Origin: Bradyrhizobium sp. 186
Lineage (GTDB): Bacteria > Pseudomonadota > Alphaproteobacteria > Rhizobiales > Xanthobacteraceae
DNA length: 64,000 nucleotides
Direction of reading: 5' to 3'
NCBI RefSeq assembly: GCF_023101685.1
Contig: NZ_CP082164.1
Coordinates: 7,440,001-7,504,000 of the forward strand
The notes below the pieces were generated by a model that made no database searches, was not told the DNA's origin, and saw only the letters and a list, made by a program, of their open reading frames with translations. The position numbers were made by a program, and so were the translations under genes. Below, in pieces: positions 8,210-15,734 of this stretch. Within the stretch, counting starts at the first letter, position 1. Each line of letters begins with the position of its first letter.

Positions 8210-9358
8210 CTACTCCGCCGCCATCGGCATCTCCTCCATGTGCTCGTGCAGCACCACGCCGGACAGCGGATCGAACTCGCCAACCCAGGGCGCGCGCGCA
8301 AGCACGGATCTGGTGTGGGCATAGCCGGCATCCCAGCGCCTCATGATGCCGGGCGGGCTGAAGTCGATGTCCTTGGTGTGGGTCTCGCGGTCGAGCTGCG
8401 GCGCAAGCAGACGGACCACGTGCATGCGCGTCGGGCAACCATAGCTCGTCAGCTCCCTGACGGCGGGCTCGTTGCGCTCGCTCTCGGGCAAACGCGCGGC
8501 AAGCTGGTTGATGACGTGGCGCAACCGGTGAGCCTGCTGCTGGCGCGCGATCTGGCTCGCGATCCGGCTGGAATACTGCACATCCTTGTGCCGGTTCAGC
8601 ACCTCCGCCATCGTGGTCGGCTCGGCGCCCAGGGGATTCCAGAGGTGCACGGCGAAGATCAGCGAGTCCTTGCGCGGATTGTCGTCGAACACGGCTTCGG
8701 TCGGCGTATTCGACAGGATGCCGCCGTCCCAATAGAGCTCGCCGTCGATCCGCACCGCAGGAAAGGCCGGCGGCAACGCGCCCGAGGCCATCACGTGCTT
8801 CACCGTCAGTTCGCCATCGCGGCTGTCGAAATAGCGCATCTGGCTGGTGCGGACATGGGCGGCGCCGACTGTGAGCCGCGGCGTGCAGCGGTTGACCAGG
8901 TTGAAGTCGACCAGTTCGCGCAGCGTCTTTTCCAGCGGTGCGGTGGAATAGAACCCGGCATGATCGGCACCGAGCGGATAGGAATCGCCTGCATGCGCCA
9001 ACGGGTTGGGCCGGAAGAAGCCGGGAATGCCGTTGGTGACGGTCGACCAATAGGCAAGCTTCTCGTTGAAGTCGGGAAATGCCGTGCGCAGATTCCAGAC
9101 CGGATTCTGCTCCATCCGCTTCCAGAATTCCCTCAAGCGTGCAAGCCTGTCCGCCGGCGCGTTGCCGGCGATCAGGCTGGCATTGATGGCGCCGATCGAG
9201 GTGCCGATGATCCAGTCCGGCTCAATGCCGGCCTCGTGCAGGGCCTGGTAGACGCCGGCCTGGTAGGAGCCGAGCGCACCCCCACCCTGAAGCACCAGCA
9301 CGACCTGGCCTGGCAAGTTCTTTGACGACACGCCGATATCGCGCTGCATACCGTTCAT
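8210..9358 (-). CDS. Patatin-like phospholipase family protein
   Basis: A 382-residue Ser/Asp-dyad lipid acyl hydrolase. The oxyanion loop GGGALG lies at 25-30, the nucleophile elbow GTSIG places Ser at 54, and the catalytic Asp is D211 in DGGILSN. The C-terminal half matches the DUF3734 extension of bacterial members. The start at 9358 was chosen because GGGAG stands 6 nt upstream; in-frame ATG 9391 and TTG 9406 lack this. It lies 69 bp downstream of the 3' end of bdhA on the same strand, a pairing that suggests a role in poly-3-hydroxybutyrate or lipid turnover. The IS1182-family insertion in bdhA should cut transcription from the bdhA promoter. Confidence 0.87.
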   Translation of the reverse strand: MNGMQRDIGVSSKNLPGQVVLVLQGGGALGSYQAGVYQALHEAGIEPDWIIGTSIGAINASLIAGNAPADRLARLREFWKRMEQNPVWNLRTAFPDFNEKLAYWSTVTNGIPGFFRPNPLAHAGDSYPLGADHAGFYSTAPLEKTLRELVDFNLVNRCTPRLTVGAAHVRTSQMRYFDSRDGELTVKHVMASGALPPAFPAVRIDGELYWDGGILSNTPTEAVFDDNPRKDSLIFAVHLWNPLGAEPTTMAEVLNRHKDVQYSSRIASQIARQQQAHRLRHVINQLAARLPESERNEPAVRELTSYGCPTRMHVVRLLAPQLDRETHTKDIDFSPPGIMRRWDAGYAHTRSVLARAPWVGEFDPLSGVVLHEHMEEMPMAAE

Positions 9359-9637
9359 ATCCCGCTCCCTGAGAGCCCGTATCCTTGCCATATTCGTCAC
9401 TCGCAACCGTTTGTTACCTGTTCACCTTCAATGCGCGGTCCAGCCGCCGTCGACAGGCAACGCAATACCGGTGATCGTGGCCGCCGCGTCGGTGGACAGA
9501 AACACGGTGAGCGCACCGAGCTCCTCGACGGTCGAGAAGCGCTTGTTGGGCTGCTGCGCGAGCAGGACGTCGCGGATCACCTGGTCGCGCGAGATTCCGT
9601 GCGCCTTGGCCTGCCCGTCGATCTGCGCCTCGACTAG

Positions 9638-11116
9638 GAGCCTGTCCGAGTAATCGGATTTTTCTCGACGAAGCACAAGCGTCGTGATTCAAACGGCGGA
9701 TGAGCAAGACATTTCGTCCTTGGGACGTTGATCAGGTTTGGCTGCTGCCGCCGTCGGTCCAGGATTTGGTGCCTCCCGGGCACGTGGCCCACTTTGTTCG
9801 CGACACGGTTCGCACGGGTTTGGACCTGTCGGCGATCATGGATGCCTACGACGAGGAGCGCGGCTTTCCGCCCTATCATCCTGGCATGATGGTGGCGCTG
9901 CTGCTTTATGCTTACAGCCAGGGGATCTACTCGTCGCGCAGGATCGCTCGGGGCTGCGAGGAGCGGCTGGATTTTGCGGCAGTAACGGGGATGCAGCGTC
10001 CGGACTTCCGCACGATCAGCGAGTTCCGCAAGCGCCATCTGGCCGCGCTATCGGGCCTGTTCCGGCAGGTCTTGAAGCTGTGCCGCGAGGCCGGCCTTGT
10101 GAAGCTTGGCCATGTGGCGCTCGATGGCACCAAGATCAAGGCCAATGCCGGGATCAACAAGGCGATGAGCTATGGCCGGATGAAAGAGGCCGAACCGAGG
10201 CTTGCTGCCGAAGTCCAACGCTGGTTCGCCGAAGCCGCTCAGACCGACAAGGCCGAGGACCGCCAGTTCGGAGCCTTGAAGCGCGGCGACGAGATGCCGG
10301 ACTGGATGGCCAATAAAGAGAAGCGGCTCGAGAAGATCCGGGCCGCCAAGGCCGCGCTGGAAGCCGAAGCCAAGGCTGCTGCCGAAACCAAAGCCGCCTC
10401 GAAGCCGGACGACGACGGCTCCGGCGACGGCGGCAGGGGCCGGCCGGGACGCAAGTCCAAGCCTGTCACGGCAGAGCCGAGCGACAAGGCGCAACGCAAC
10501 TTCACCGATCCCGACAGCCGCGTGATGCCGACCAAAAACGGCTTCATCCAGGGCTACAACGCACAGGCCGCCGTCGATGGCGCCCATCAGATCATCGTGG
10601 CGCACACGCTGACCAACTCGCCGAGCGATCAGGCGCAGCTCGCACCCTTGCTCGATGCCATCAAAGCCAATCTCGGGACGAACCCGGATGAAGCATCGGC
10701 CGATGCGGGCTATTGCTCGCAAGCCAATCTTCGCACGCTCGTTCGACGCCGGATCGAGGGCTACGTCGCCACTGGACGGCAAAAGCACGGCACCAAGGCG
10801 GCCACGGCAAAAAGGAAGCTCAAATCCGGCACGCTGATCGCCAGAATGAGCACAAAGCTCAAGCGCGCAGGCTATCGAAGCCGGTATCGATTGCGAAAAC
10901 AGATCGTCGAGCCCGTCTTCGGCCAGATCAAGCAGGCAAGAGGCTTCCGCCAGTTCCTCCTGCGCGGCATCGACAAGGTCAAAGCCGAATGGGCCATGAT
11001 CTGCACCGCCCACAACCTCACAAAACTCGCAGCAGCACGCTAAGGAGAAACTTGTCTCCAAAAAAACGCTCAGAACTCGATTCGCTTGATCCCAAGTCCA
11101 TTACCGGGACAGGCTC
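9638..11116 (+). mobile_element. IS1182-family insertion sequence inside bdhA
   Basis: A 1479-bp element flanked by CTAG duplicates at 9634-9637 and 11117-11120. The inverted ends share GAGCCTGTCC and, after two mismatches, GTAAT. The palindromic CTAG target and the single transposase gene fit the IS1182 family. The uneroded ends and intact transposase suggest recent insertion. Confidence 0.93.
9700..11043 (+). CDS. IS1182-family transposase
   Basis: A 447-residue DDE transposase. The N-terminal DUF772-type region reads SKTFRPWDVDQVWLLPPSVQDLVP and FPPYHPGMMVALLLYAYSQG. The catalytic core includes HVALDGTKIKANA, a later DAGYCSQ segment, and the C-terminal QIVEPVFGQIKQARGFRQFLLRG with the Glu. 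An Ala/Lys-rich charged insert (about 205-265) separates the parts. The start is ATG at 9700, 62 bp inside the left end. It is the element's only gene and looks intact. Confidence 0.94.
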   Translation: MSKTFRPWDVDQVWLLPPSVQDLVPPGHVAHFVRDTVRTGLDLSAIMDAYDEERGFPPYHPGMMVALLLYAYSQGIYSSRRIARGCEERLDFAAVTGMQRPDFRTISEFRKRHLAALSGLFRQVLKLCREAGLVKLGHVALDGTKIKANAGINKAMSYGRMKEAEPRLAAEVQRWFAEAAQTDKAEDRQFGALKRGDEMPDWMANKEKRLEKIRAAKAALEAEAKAAAETKAASKPDDDGSGDGGRGRPGRKSKPVTAEPSDKAQRNFTDPDSRVMPTKNGFIQGYNAQAAVDGAHQIIVAHTLTNSPSDQAQLAPLLDAIKANLGTNPDEASADAGYCSQANLRTLVRRRIEGYVATGRQKHGTKAATAKRKLKSGTLIARMSTKLKRAGYRSRYRLRKQIVEPVFGQIKQARGFRQFLLRGIDKVKAEWAMICTAHNLTKLAAAR

Positions 11117-11908
11117 CTAGCGGCGTATAGACATAGCCGGGGCAGATCGCGTTGCAGGTGATGCCCTCTTCCGCCGTCTCCAGCGCAGTCACCTTGGTGA
11201 GCCCGACGATGCCGTGCTTGGCGGCGACGTAGGCCGCCTTGAAGGGCGAGGCGACCAGGCCGTGGGCGGAGGCGATGTTGATGATCCGGCCGAACCCGTT
11301 CTGACGCATCGCGGGCAGCGCGAGCCGCGTGGTGTGGAAGGCCGACGACAGATTGATCGCGAGGATCTGGTCCCACTTCTCGACCGGAAACTGGTCGAGC
11401 GGCGCGACGTGCTGGATGCCGGCATTGTTGACCAGGATGTCGAGCCGGCCGGCCTGCGCAACCGTCACCGCGATCATCTCGGCGATCGAATTCGGCCTGG
11501 TCATGTCGGCCGGCGAAAAGCTTGCCTTGACGCCGAACTCCGTGACGATCTGCTCGCGCGTCCGGCTGATCTCGCTGGCGACGCCGAGGCCGTTCAGCAC
11601 CACATCGGCGCCGGAGGCCGCGAGCGCCCGCGCAATGCCGAGCCCAATACCGCTGGTCGAGCCCGTGACCAGCGCGACCTTGCCGACGAGCGCCCTTGGG
11701 GCGGCGGACGTCTGCGGTTTGACGGGAATATTCACGACCTAAACCCTCCGATCACGATAACTGGTGTTGAGCGGACTCTGAAGCATCACCCGGTTTGACG
11801 GAAATGCCCGTTGGCTTCCGAAACCATGCCCGCACGCTATCGCCGTCGAGATGTCATTCGGCGCGCTGATCGGCTACATTCCCGGCCGATCTTGCCGGGA
11901 GCCGATCC

Positions 11909-12796
11909 ATGGAGATGCACCAGGTCCGCTATTTCCTCGCGGTGGCGCAGTTGCTCAATTTCACCCGCGCCGCCGAGGAGTGCAACGTGACGCAGCCCTC
12001 CTTGACGCGCGCGATCAAGCAGCTCGAAGCCGAGCTCGGCGGCGACCTGTTTCGCCGCGAGCGCCCGGCCGCGCAACTCACCGAGCTCGGCCAGCGCATG
12101 CACCCGCTCCTGAAGCAGTGCTACGACGCCGCGACCGGTGCGCGCTCGCTCGCCTCCTCGTTCAAGAGCGGCGAGATCGGCGCGTTACGCGTGGCGCTGA
12201 CGCATTCGATCGATCTCGCACTGCTGATTCCCCATCTCAACGAGATCAAGCGACAATTCAACCGGCTCGAATTCCGCTTCCTGCGCGGCTCGAGCCGCGA
12301 GGTTGGCGAATACCTCAAGAAGGGTGAAGCCGAGCTCGGCATCGCCGCCGAGATCGACGAGGCCTGGGAACGGCTCGATGTCTGGCCGCTCTTCACCGAA
12401 GATTTCGAGCTCGTCGTCGGCAAAGGCCACCGGCTGGCCGGGCGCGCCAATATCGAGTTCGACGATCTTCGGTCGGAACAATTGCTGAGCCGGAATTATT
12501 GCGAGCATTCCAAACGCATCTCGGCGAGCCTGCGCGAGCACGGCATTGATGTCGACCAGAGCCACGAAATTTCCTCGGAGCGCGATCTGATCGAGCTGGT
12601 CGAGGCCGATATCGGCGTCGCCATGGTGCCGCATACCTCGCCCGTACCGGCGAGCCTCGAGCGCGCGACGGTGGCGGGACTGGACGCCCGCCGCACCGTC
12701 AATCTCTACGGCGTCGCCGGCCGCCAACGCACGGCGGTCGCTTCGGCCGTGATGCGCATGCTGCGCGGTGCCGACTGGCGGGAGATTTCAGGATGA
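11909..12796 (+). CDS. LysR family transcriptional regulator
   Basis: A 295-residue regulator. The N-terminal winged helix is MHQVRYFLAVAQLLNFTRAAEECNVTQPSLTRAIKQLE (residues 3-40), followed by a linker helix and a periplasmic-binding-like effector domain (about 95-290). It is divergent from bdhA and convergent with the peroxiredoxin-like gene. Two perfect ATAG-N7-CTAT dyads lie 1 kb downstream between the peroxiredoxin-like and cupin genes; they are plausible targets, but an unlinked LysR protein could equally bind them. No effector can be named. Confidence 0.9.
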   Translation: MEMHQVRYFLAVAQLLNFTRAAEECNVTQPSLTRAIKQLEAELGGDLFRRERPAAQLTELGQRMHPLLKQCYDAATGARSLASSFKSGEIGALRVALTHSIDLALLIPHLNEIKRQFNRLEFRFLRGSSREVGEYLKKGEAELGIAAEIDEAWERLDVWPLFTEDFELVVGKGHRLAGRANIEFDDLRSEQLLSRNYCEHSKRISASLREHGIDVDQSHEISSERDLIELVEADIGVAMVPHTSPVPASLERATVAGLDARRTVNLYGVAGRQRTAVASAVMRMLRGADWREISG

Positions 12797-12858
12797 AACG
12801 GGATGCGGCGCGAGATGCCATGGACGGGCAGCGAGCCGCGCGCTGACTTTGCTCGACG

Positions 12859-13575
12859 TCAGTGCTCCCGGCTCGCGCTGGCCAGCGCATCGAGCAGGTC
12901 GTCGATCTCCATGCGCTTGCGGAAATCGGGATCGACGAAGCGTGCCTTCACGATGCCGTCGCGGCCGACGACGAACACCGCCGGGATCGGCAGCATCCAG
13001 CCGTCATTGCCGTGAAACTTCGCCATGTCCTGGTAGGACAGCAGGCCCTGGATCTCGGCGCCAAGCCAGATCGCCAGGTTGAGTGAGAGCGCATAGCCGT
13101 TATCGAGATCGGTCAGCACCGGGAACGGGGCGCCCGAATCGGCCTTGAATGTTTCGGTGAACTCCTGCGTCTCCGGCATGATCGCGACGACCTGAGCCCC
13201 CATCGCTTCGATCCGCGCTTCGGCCTGGATCACCGCGCGCATGTTGAGCCGGCAATAGGGACACCAATGGCCGCGAAAGAACATCACCGCGACGGGGCCC
13301 CGTTCAAGCAGCGCTGGCAGTGAAACCAGCCGGCCGTTCTCATCGGGCAGCATGAAGGGCGGCATCGCCGCGCCCGGACGTGGCGCGCTCTCGCCGCCGC
13401 CGTTCTCGTTGAGCCTTGCCACCAGCCGGTCGACCGCCTGGCCATAGGCCGGAAAGATCTCGCGTCCGGCCTCGGCATAGGCGCGGAGCTGCTCGTTCAG
13501 CGTGCCCTCCATGTCGCGGCAGCGTTGGAAGGCGAACTTGAGCCGTTCGGCATCGGCTGGTGAAAGGGACGTCAT
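12859..13575 (-). CDS. Peroxiredoxin-like family protein (AhpC/TSA fold)
   Basis: A 238-residue thioredoxin-fold protein. After a helical N-terminal region (about 1-60) the AhpC/TSA domain carries FFRGHWCPYCRLN with C105 and C108, then an ETQEFTETFK segment and a cis-Pro region IPAVFVVGRDG. The CPYC dithiol in place of a single peroxidatic Cys is typical of the peroxiredoxin-like AhpC-TSA subfamily. It probably reduces peroxides or a disulfide in the cytosol. It ends 62 bp from the convergent LysR gene, and a 22-codon reading frame with a strong ribosome site precedes it on the same strand. Confidence 0.85.
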   Translation of the reverse strand: MTSLSPADAERLKFAFQRCRDMEGTLNEQLRAYAEAGREIFPAYGQAVDRLVARLNENGGGESAPRPGAAMPPFMLPDENGRLVSLPALLERGPVAVMFFRGHWCPYCRLNMRAVIQAEARIEAMGAQVVAIMPETQEFTETFKADSGAPFPVLTDLDNGYALSLNLAIWLGAEIQGLLSYQDMAKFHGNDGWMLPIPAVFVVGRDGIVKARFVDPDFRKRMEIDDLLDALASASREH

Positions 13576-13603
13576 CTTCCGCTCCGGCGTTGCAGGTCGA
13601 ATT

Positions 13604-13672
13604 CTAGGTTCGTGTTGAGGCCGCGCGCAAGGGGCGGCCGGCGGCGATCAGGGTCTTGGACAGTTTCGTCAT
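13604..13672 (-). CDS. Possible 22-residue leader or truncated gene
   Basis: ATG at 13672 follows AGAAGGAG at ideal distance, the best ribosome site in this part of the window. The product begins MTKLSKTLIAAGRPLRAAS, like the start of a secreted protein, but stops after 22 codons. It lies 28 bp before the peroxiredoxin-like gene on the same strand and about 100 bp downstream of the LysR-type operators. It may be a leader peptide, or the remnant of a longer secreted protein. Confidence 0.4.
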   Translation of the reverse strand: MTKLSKTLIAAGRPLRAASTRT

Positions 13673-13771
13673 GGGATGCTCCTTCTGATTGACGTGAACG
13701 CCCGCCAATCGGGCGCCCTGCCATCGAACGCCGGATCCCGCACAGGCGGAAATGCCGATCCCCAATCGGTT

Positions 13772-13814
13772 CGATAGCTGGCGCCTATCGCGGCGCGATA
13801 GCGCCGGGCTATCG
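13772..13814. promoter_or_regulatory. Twin LysR-type operators
   Basis: Two perfect dyads of the form CGATAG-N7-CTATCG occur at 13772-13790 and 13796-13814, with centres 24 bp apart. ATAG-N7-CTAT is a classic LysR-type site (T-N11-A). They sit midway between the cupin gene (start 13916, + strand) and the 22-codon frame and peroxiredoxin-like gene on the - strand, so one regulator could control both directions. Confidence 0.65.
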
Positions 13815-13915
13815 CATCGAGAGCGAAAGGGCATTTCAGCCCGAGCGCGGCATCGACGAAGCTGGTGCCATAGCCGGCGGCCAGCGAGGTCGCGGCCAAC
13901 AGAGGAGACTTCCCC

Positions 13916-14398
13916 GTGTTCAAACGTCCCATCGTGTCACGCATGGTCTGCCCCGGCCTCGTGCTTGCCGGCGCGCTCGTGTTCTCGGCCCAGTCTGCGC
14001 TCGCCGGCGAATGCCCGGCCGACAAGATCAAGCCGAATGCGCATCAGATGGTCGACACCAAGCCGGTCGGCGTCACCGACGTCACGCTCGGCGCGATCGA
14101 CCTCGGCAAGCAACCGGCCCATATCGAGGGCCGCGAGCTACGCTTCCGCAAGCTGACCATCGAACCCGGCGGCATCGTGCCCTGGCACAGCCACGACGAC
14201 CGCCCCGCCCTGATCTTCGTGCAGCAAGGCGAGATCGTCGAATACGCCTCCAACTGCATCGATCCGATTCTGCACAAGGCCGGCGACCTGAGGCCGGAGG
14301 TTTTCGGCACCTCGCACTGGTGGAAAAACCTCGGCAAGGAGACGGTCATTCTCTATGTCGGCGACGTCCGCAAGGATCCGCACGACCACAACATGTAA
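13916..14398 (+). CDS. Secreted cupin domain protein
   Basis: A 160-residue protein with an N-terminal signal peptide (hydrophobic LVLAGALVFSAQSALAG, cleavage near residue 30). The cupin motifs follow: PWHSHDDRPALIFVQQGE supplies two His and the Glu of motif 1, and a weaker motif 2 lies near SHWWKN. The start is GTG at 13916 with GGAG upstream. It is probably a small periplasmic metal-binding beta-barrel. It is divergent from the peroxiredoxin-like gene across the twin LysR operators, which suggests a shared redox or electrophile response. The substrate is unknown. Confidence 0.8.
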   Translation: MFKRPIVSRMVCPGLVLAGALVFSAQSALAGECPADKIKPNAHQMVDTKPVGVTDVTLGAIDLGKQPAHIEGRELRFRKLTIEPGGIVPWHSHDDRPALIFVQQGEIVEYASNCIDPILHKAGDLRPEVFGTSHWWKNLGKETVILYVGDVRKDPHDHNM

Positions 14399-14423
14399 CG
14401 GGCGCAATCGCGATCATCGCTCC

Positions 14424-14497
14424 GTCATTCCGGGGCGCGAAGCGAACCCGGAATCTCGAGATTCCGGGTCTGGTCCTTGGGACCATCCCGGAATGAC
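14424..14497. repeat. Intergenic palindromic repeat, family A copy 2
   Basis: A 74-bp dyad from GTCATTCCGGGGCGCG to CATCCCGGAATGAC with the same central CCCGGAATCT/AGATTCCGGG core as 1150-1231. It separates the cupin gene from the MFS gene on the same strand and may end or stabilise the cupin transcript. Confidence 0.8.
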
Positions 14498-14524
14498 ACC
14501 GTCCTGCACTGGAGACATCGTGCC

Positions 14525-15733
14525 ATGACTGATCTGTCCGCCCGCGTGGAGCCGGCCGCAATGGAAATGCCCGCGCATTCGCCGAGCGTCGTGCTCCGCT
14601 CATTCGTGATCGGGCTGACCGCATTCCTGACCGTGGTCGATCTGTTCGCCACGCAGGCGATCCTGCCCTCGCTGACACGGCACTACGGCGTGACGCCGGC
14701 GGCGATGGGTTTCGCAGTCAATGCCTCCACATTCGGGATGGCGGTCGCCGGTCTCGTCGTCGGCTTCTTCAGTCCGCGCATTGATCGACGGCTGGGCATC
14801 CTTTTGAGCCTGACGCTGCTCGCGATCCCGACCAGCCTGCTGGCCGCTGCGCCCAATCTCGCGGTGTTCGCGATCCTGCGCGTCGGCCAGGGCCTCTTCA
14901 TGGCGTCCGCCTTCGCGCTGACGCTCGCCTATCTCGGCGAGCAGTGCAGCGCGATGGACGCCGGCGGCGCGTTCGCCGCCTACATCACCGGCAATGTCGC
15001 GAGCAATCTGATCGGCCGGATGATCTCGGCGGCGGTCGCCGACACTTTTGGATTATCCTGGAACTTCTACCTGTTCGCCGCGCTCAATCTTGCCGGCGCT
15101 CTCCTGGTCTATGTCACCATTCAGCGCGTCCGGCCGATGCATGTCGTGACGCTGACCGAATCTCCACTCGCCGCCATCATCGCCCATTGGCGCAATCCGC
15201 GGCTGCGCTCGGCCTTCGGCATCGGCTTTTGCATTCTGTTCGCCTTCATCGGCACGTTCACATTCGTCAATTTCGTGCTGGTACGGCCGCCGCTGTCGCT
15301 CGGTATGATGGACCTGGGCCTCGTCTATTTCGTCTTCCTGCCATCGGTCGTCACGACGCTGTTTGCCGGCAAGATGGCGACGCGCATCGGAACACGGCCG
15401 ACGATCTGGGCGGCGCTCGGCGTTGCCGCGATCGGCCTACCCTTGATGCTGAGCAGGCATCTTGCGGAGGTTCTGATCGGAATGGTGCTGGTCGGCGTCG
15501 GCACTTTCTTCGCTCAGGCTGCGGTGACCGGCTTTGTCGGTCAGGCGGCGGGAGAGAACAGGGGCGTCGCCAGCGGTAGCTATCTCGCCTGTTACTTTTG
15601 CGGAGGACTCGTCGGCACGGCCGTGCTCGGCCGGCTCTTCGATTCGCTCGGATGGACCGCCTGCGTGACTGGCGTCGGCGCGGCGCTCGCGGTCGCGGCG
15701 CTGCTCACGATCGGCCTCAGGCGCCTGCCTTAG
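14525..15733 (+). CDS. MFS transporter (YnfM-like)
   Basis: A 402-residue inner-membrane exporter with about 12 membrane helices. The opening helices VIGLTAFLTVVDLFATQAILPSLTRHYGVT and the loop FFSPRIDRRLG after helix 2 are typical of the drug:H+ antiporter-1/YnfM group. The start at 14525 was chosen over frames that run back into the repeat. Substrate unknown. Its TAG stop (15731-15733) lies inside the CTTAGC sequence duplicated by IS1634-family copy 1, so the protein is unchanged by that insertion. Confidence 0.87.
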   Translation: MTDLSARVEPAAMEMPAHSPSVVLRSFVIGLTAFLTVVDLFATQAILPSLTRHYGVTPAAMGFAVNASTFGMAVAGLVVGFFSPRIDRRLGILLSLTLLAIPTSLLAAAPNLAVFAILRVGQGLFMASAFALTLAYLGEQCSAMDAGGAFAAYITGNVASNLIGRMISAAVADTFGLSWNFYLFAALNLAGALLVYVTIQRVRPMHVVTLTESPLAAIIAHWRNPRLRSAFGIGFCILFAFIGTFTFVNFVLVRPPLSLGMMDLGLVYFVFLPSVVTTLFAGKMATRIGTRPTIWAALGVAAIGLPLMLSRHLAEVLIGMVLVGVGTFFAQAAVTGFVGQAAGENRGVASGSYLACYFCGGLVGTAVLGRLFDSLGWTACVTGVGAALAVAALLTIGLRRLP

Positions 15734-15734
15734 C

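Larger units (their letters stand above)
9428..11735 (-). pseudogene. bdhA: 3-hydroxybutyrate dehydrogenase, split by an IS1182-family element
   Basis: The 5' part (11735-11121) gives 205 residues with the SDR motifs GSTSGIGLGIA, NNAGIQHVAPLDQFP, YVAAKHG and ICPGYVYTPL. The 3' part (9633-9428) continues VEAQIDGQAKAHG and ends DGGWTAH. Removing 9638-11116 plus one CTAG copy restores one frame of about 274 residues with no missing codon. The enzyme would interconvert 3-hydroxybutyrate and acetoacetate with NAD. Its N-terminus carries about 15 extra residues. The interruption removes the C-terminal cap, so the product is almost certainly inactive. Confidence 0.93.
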
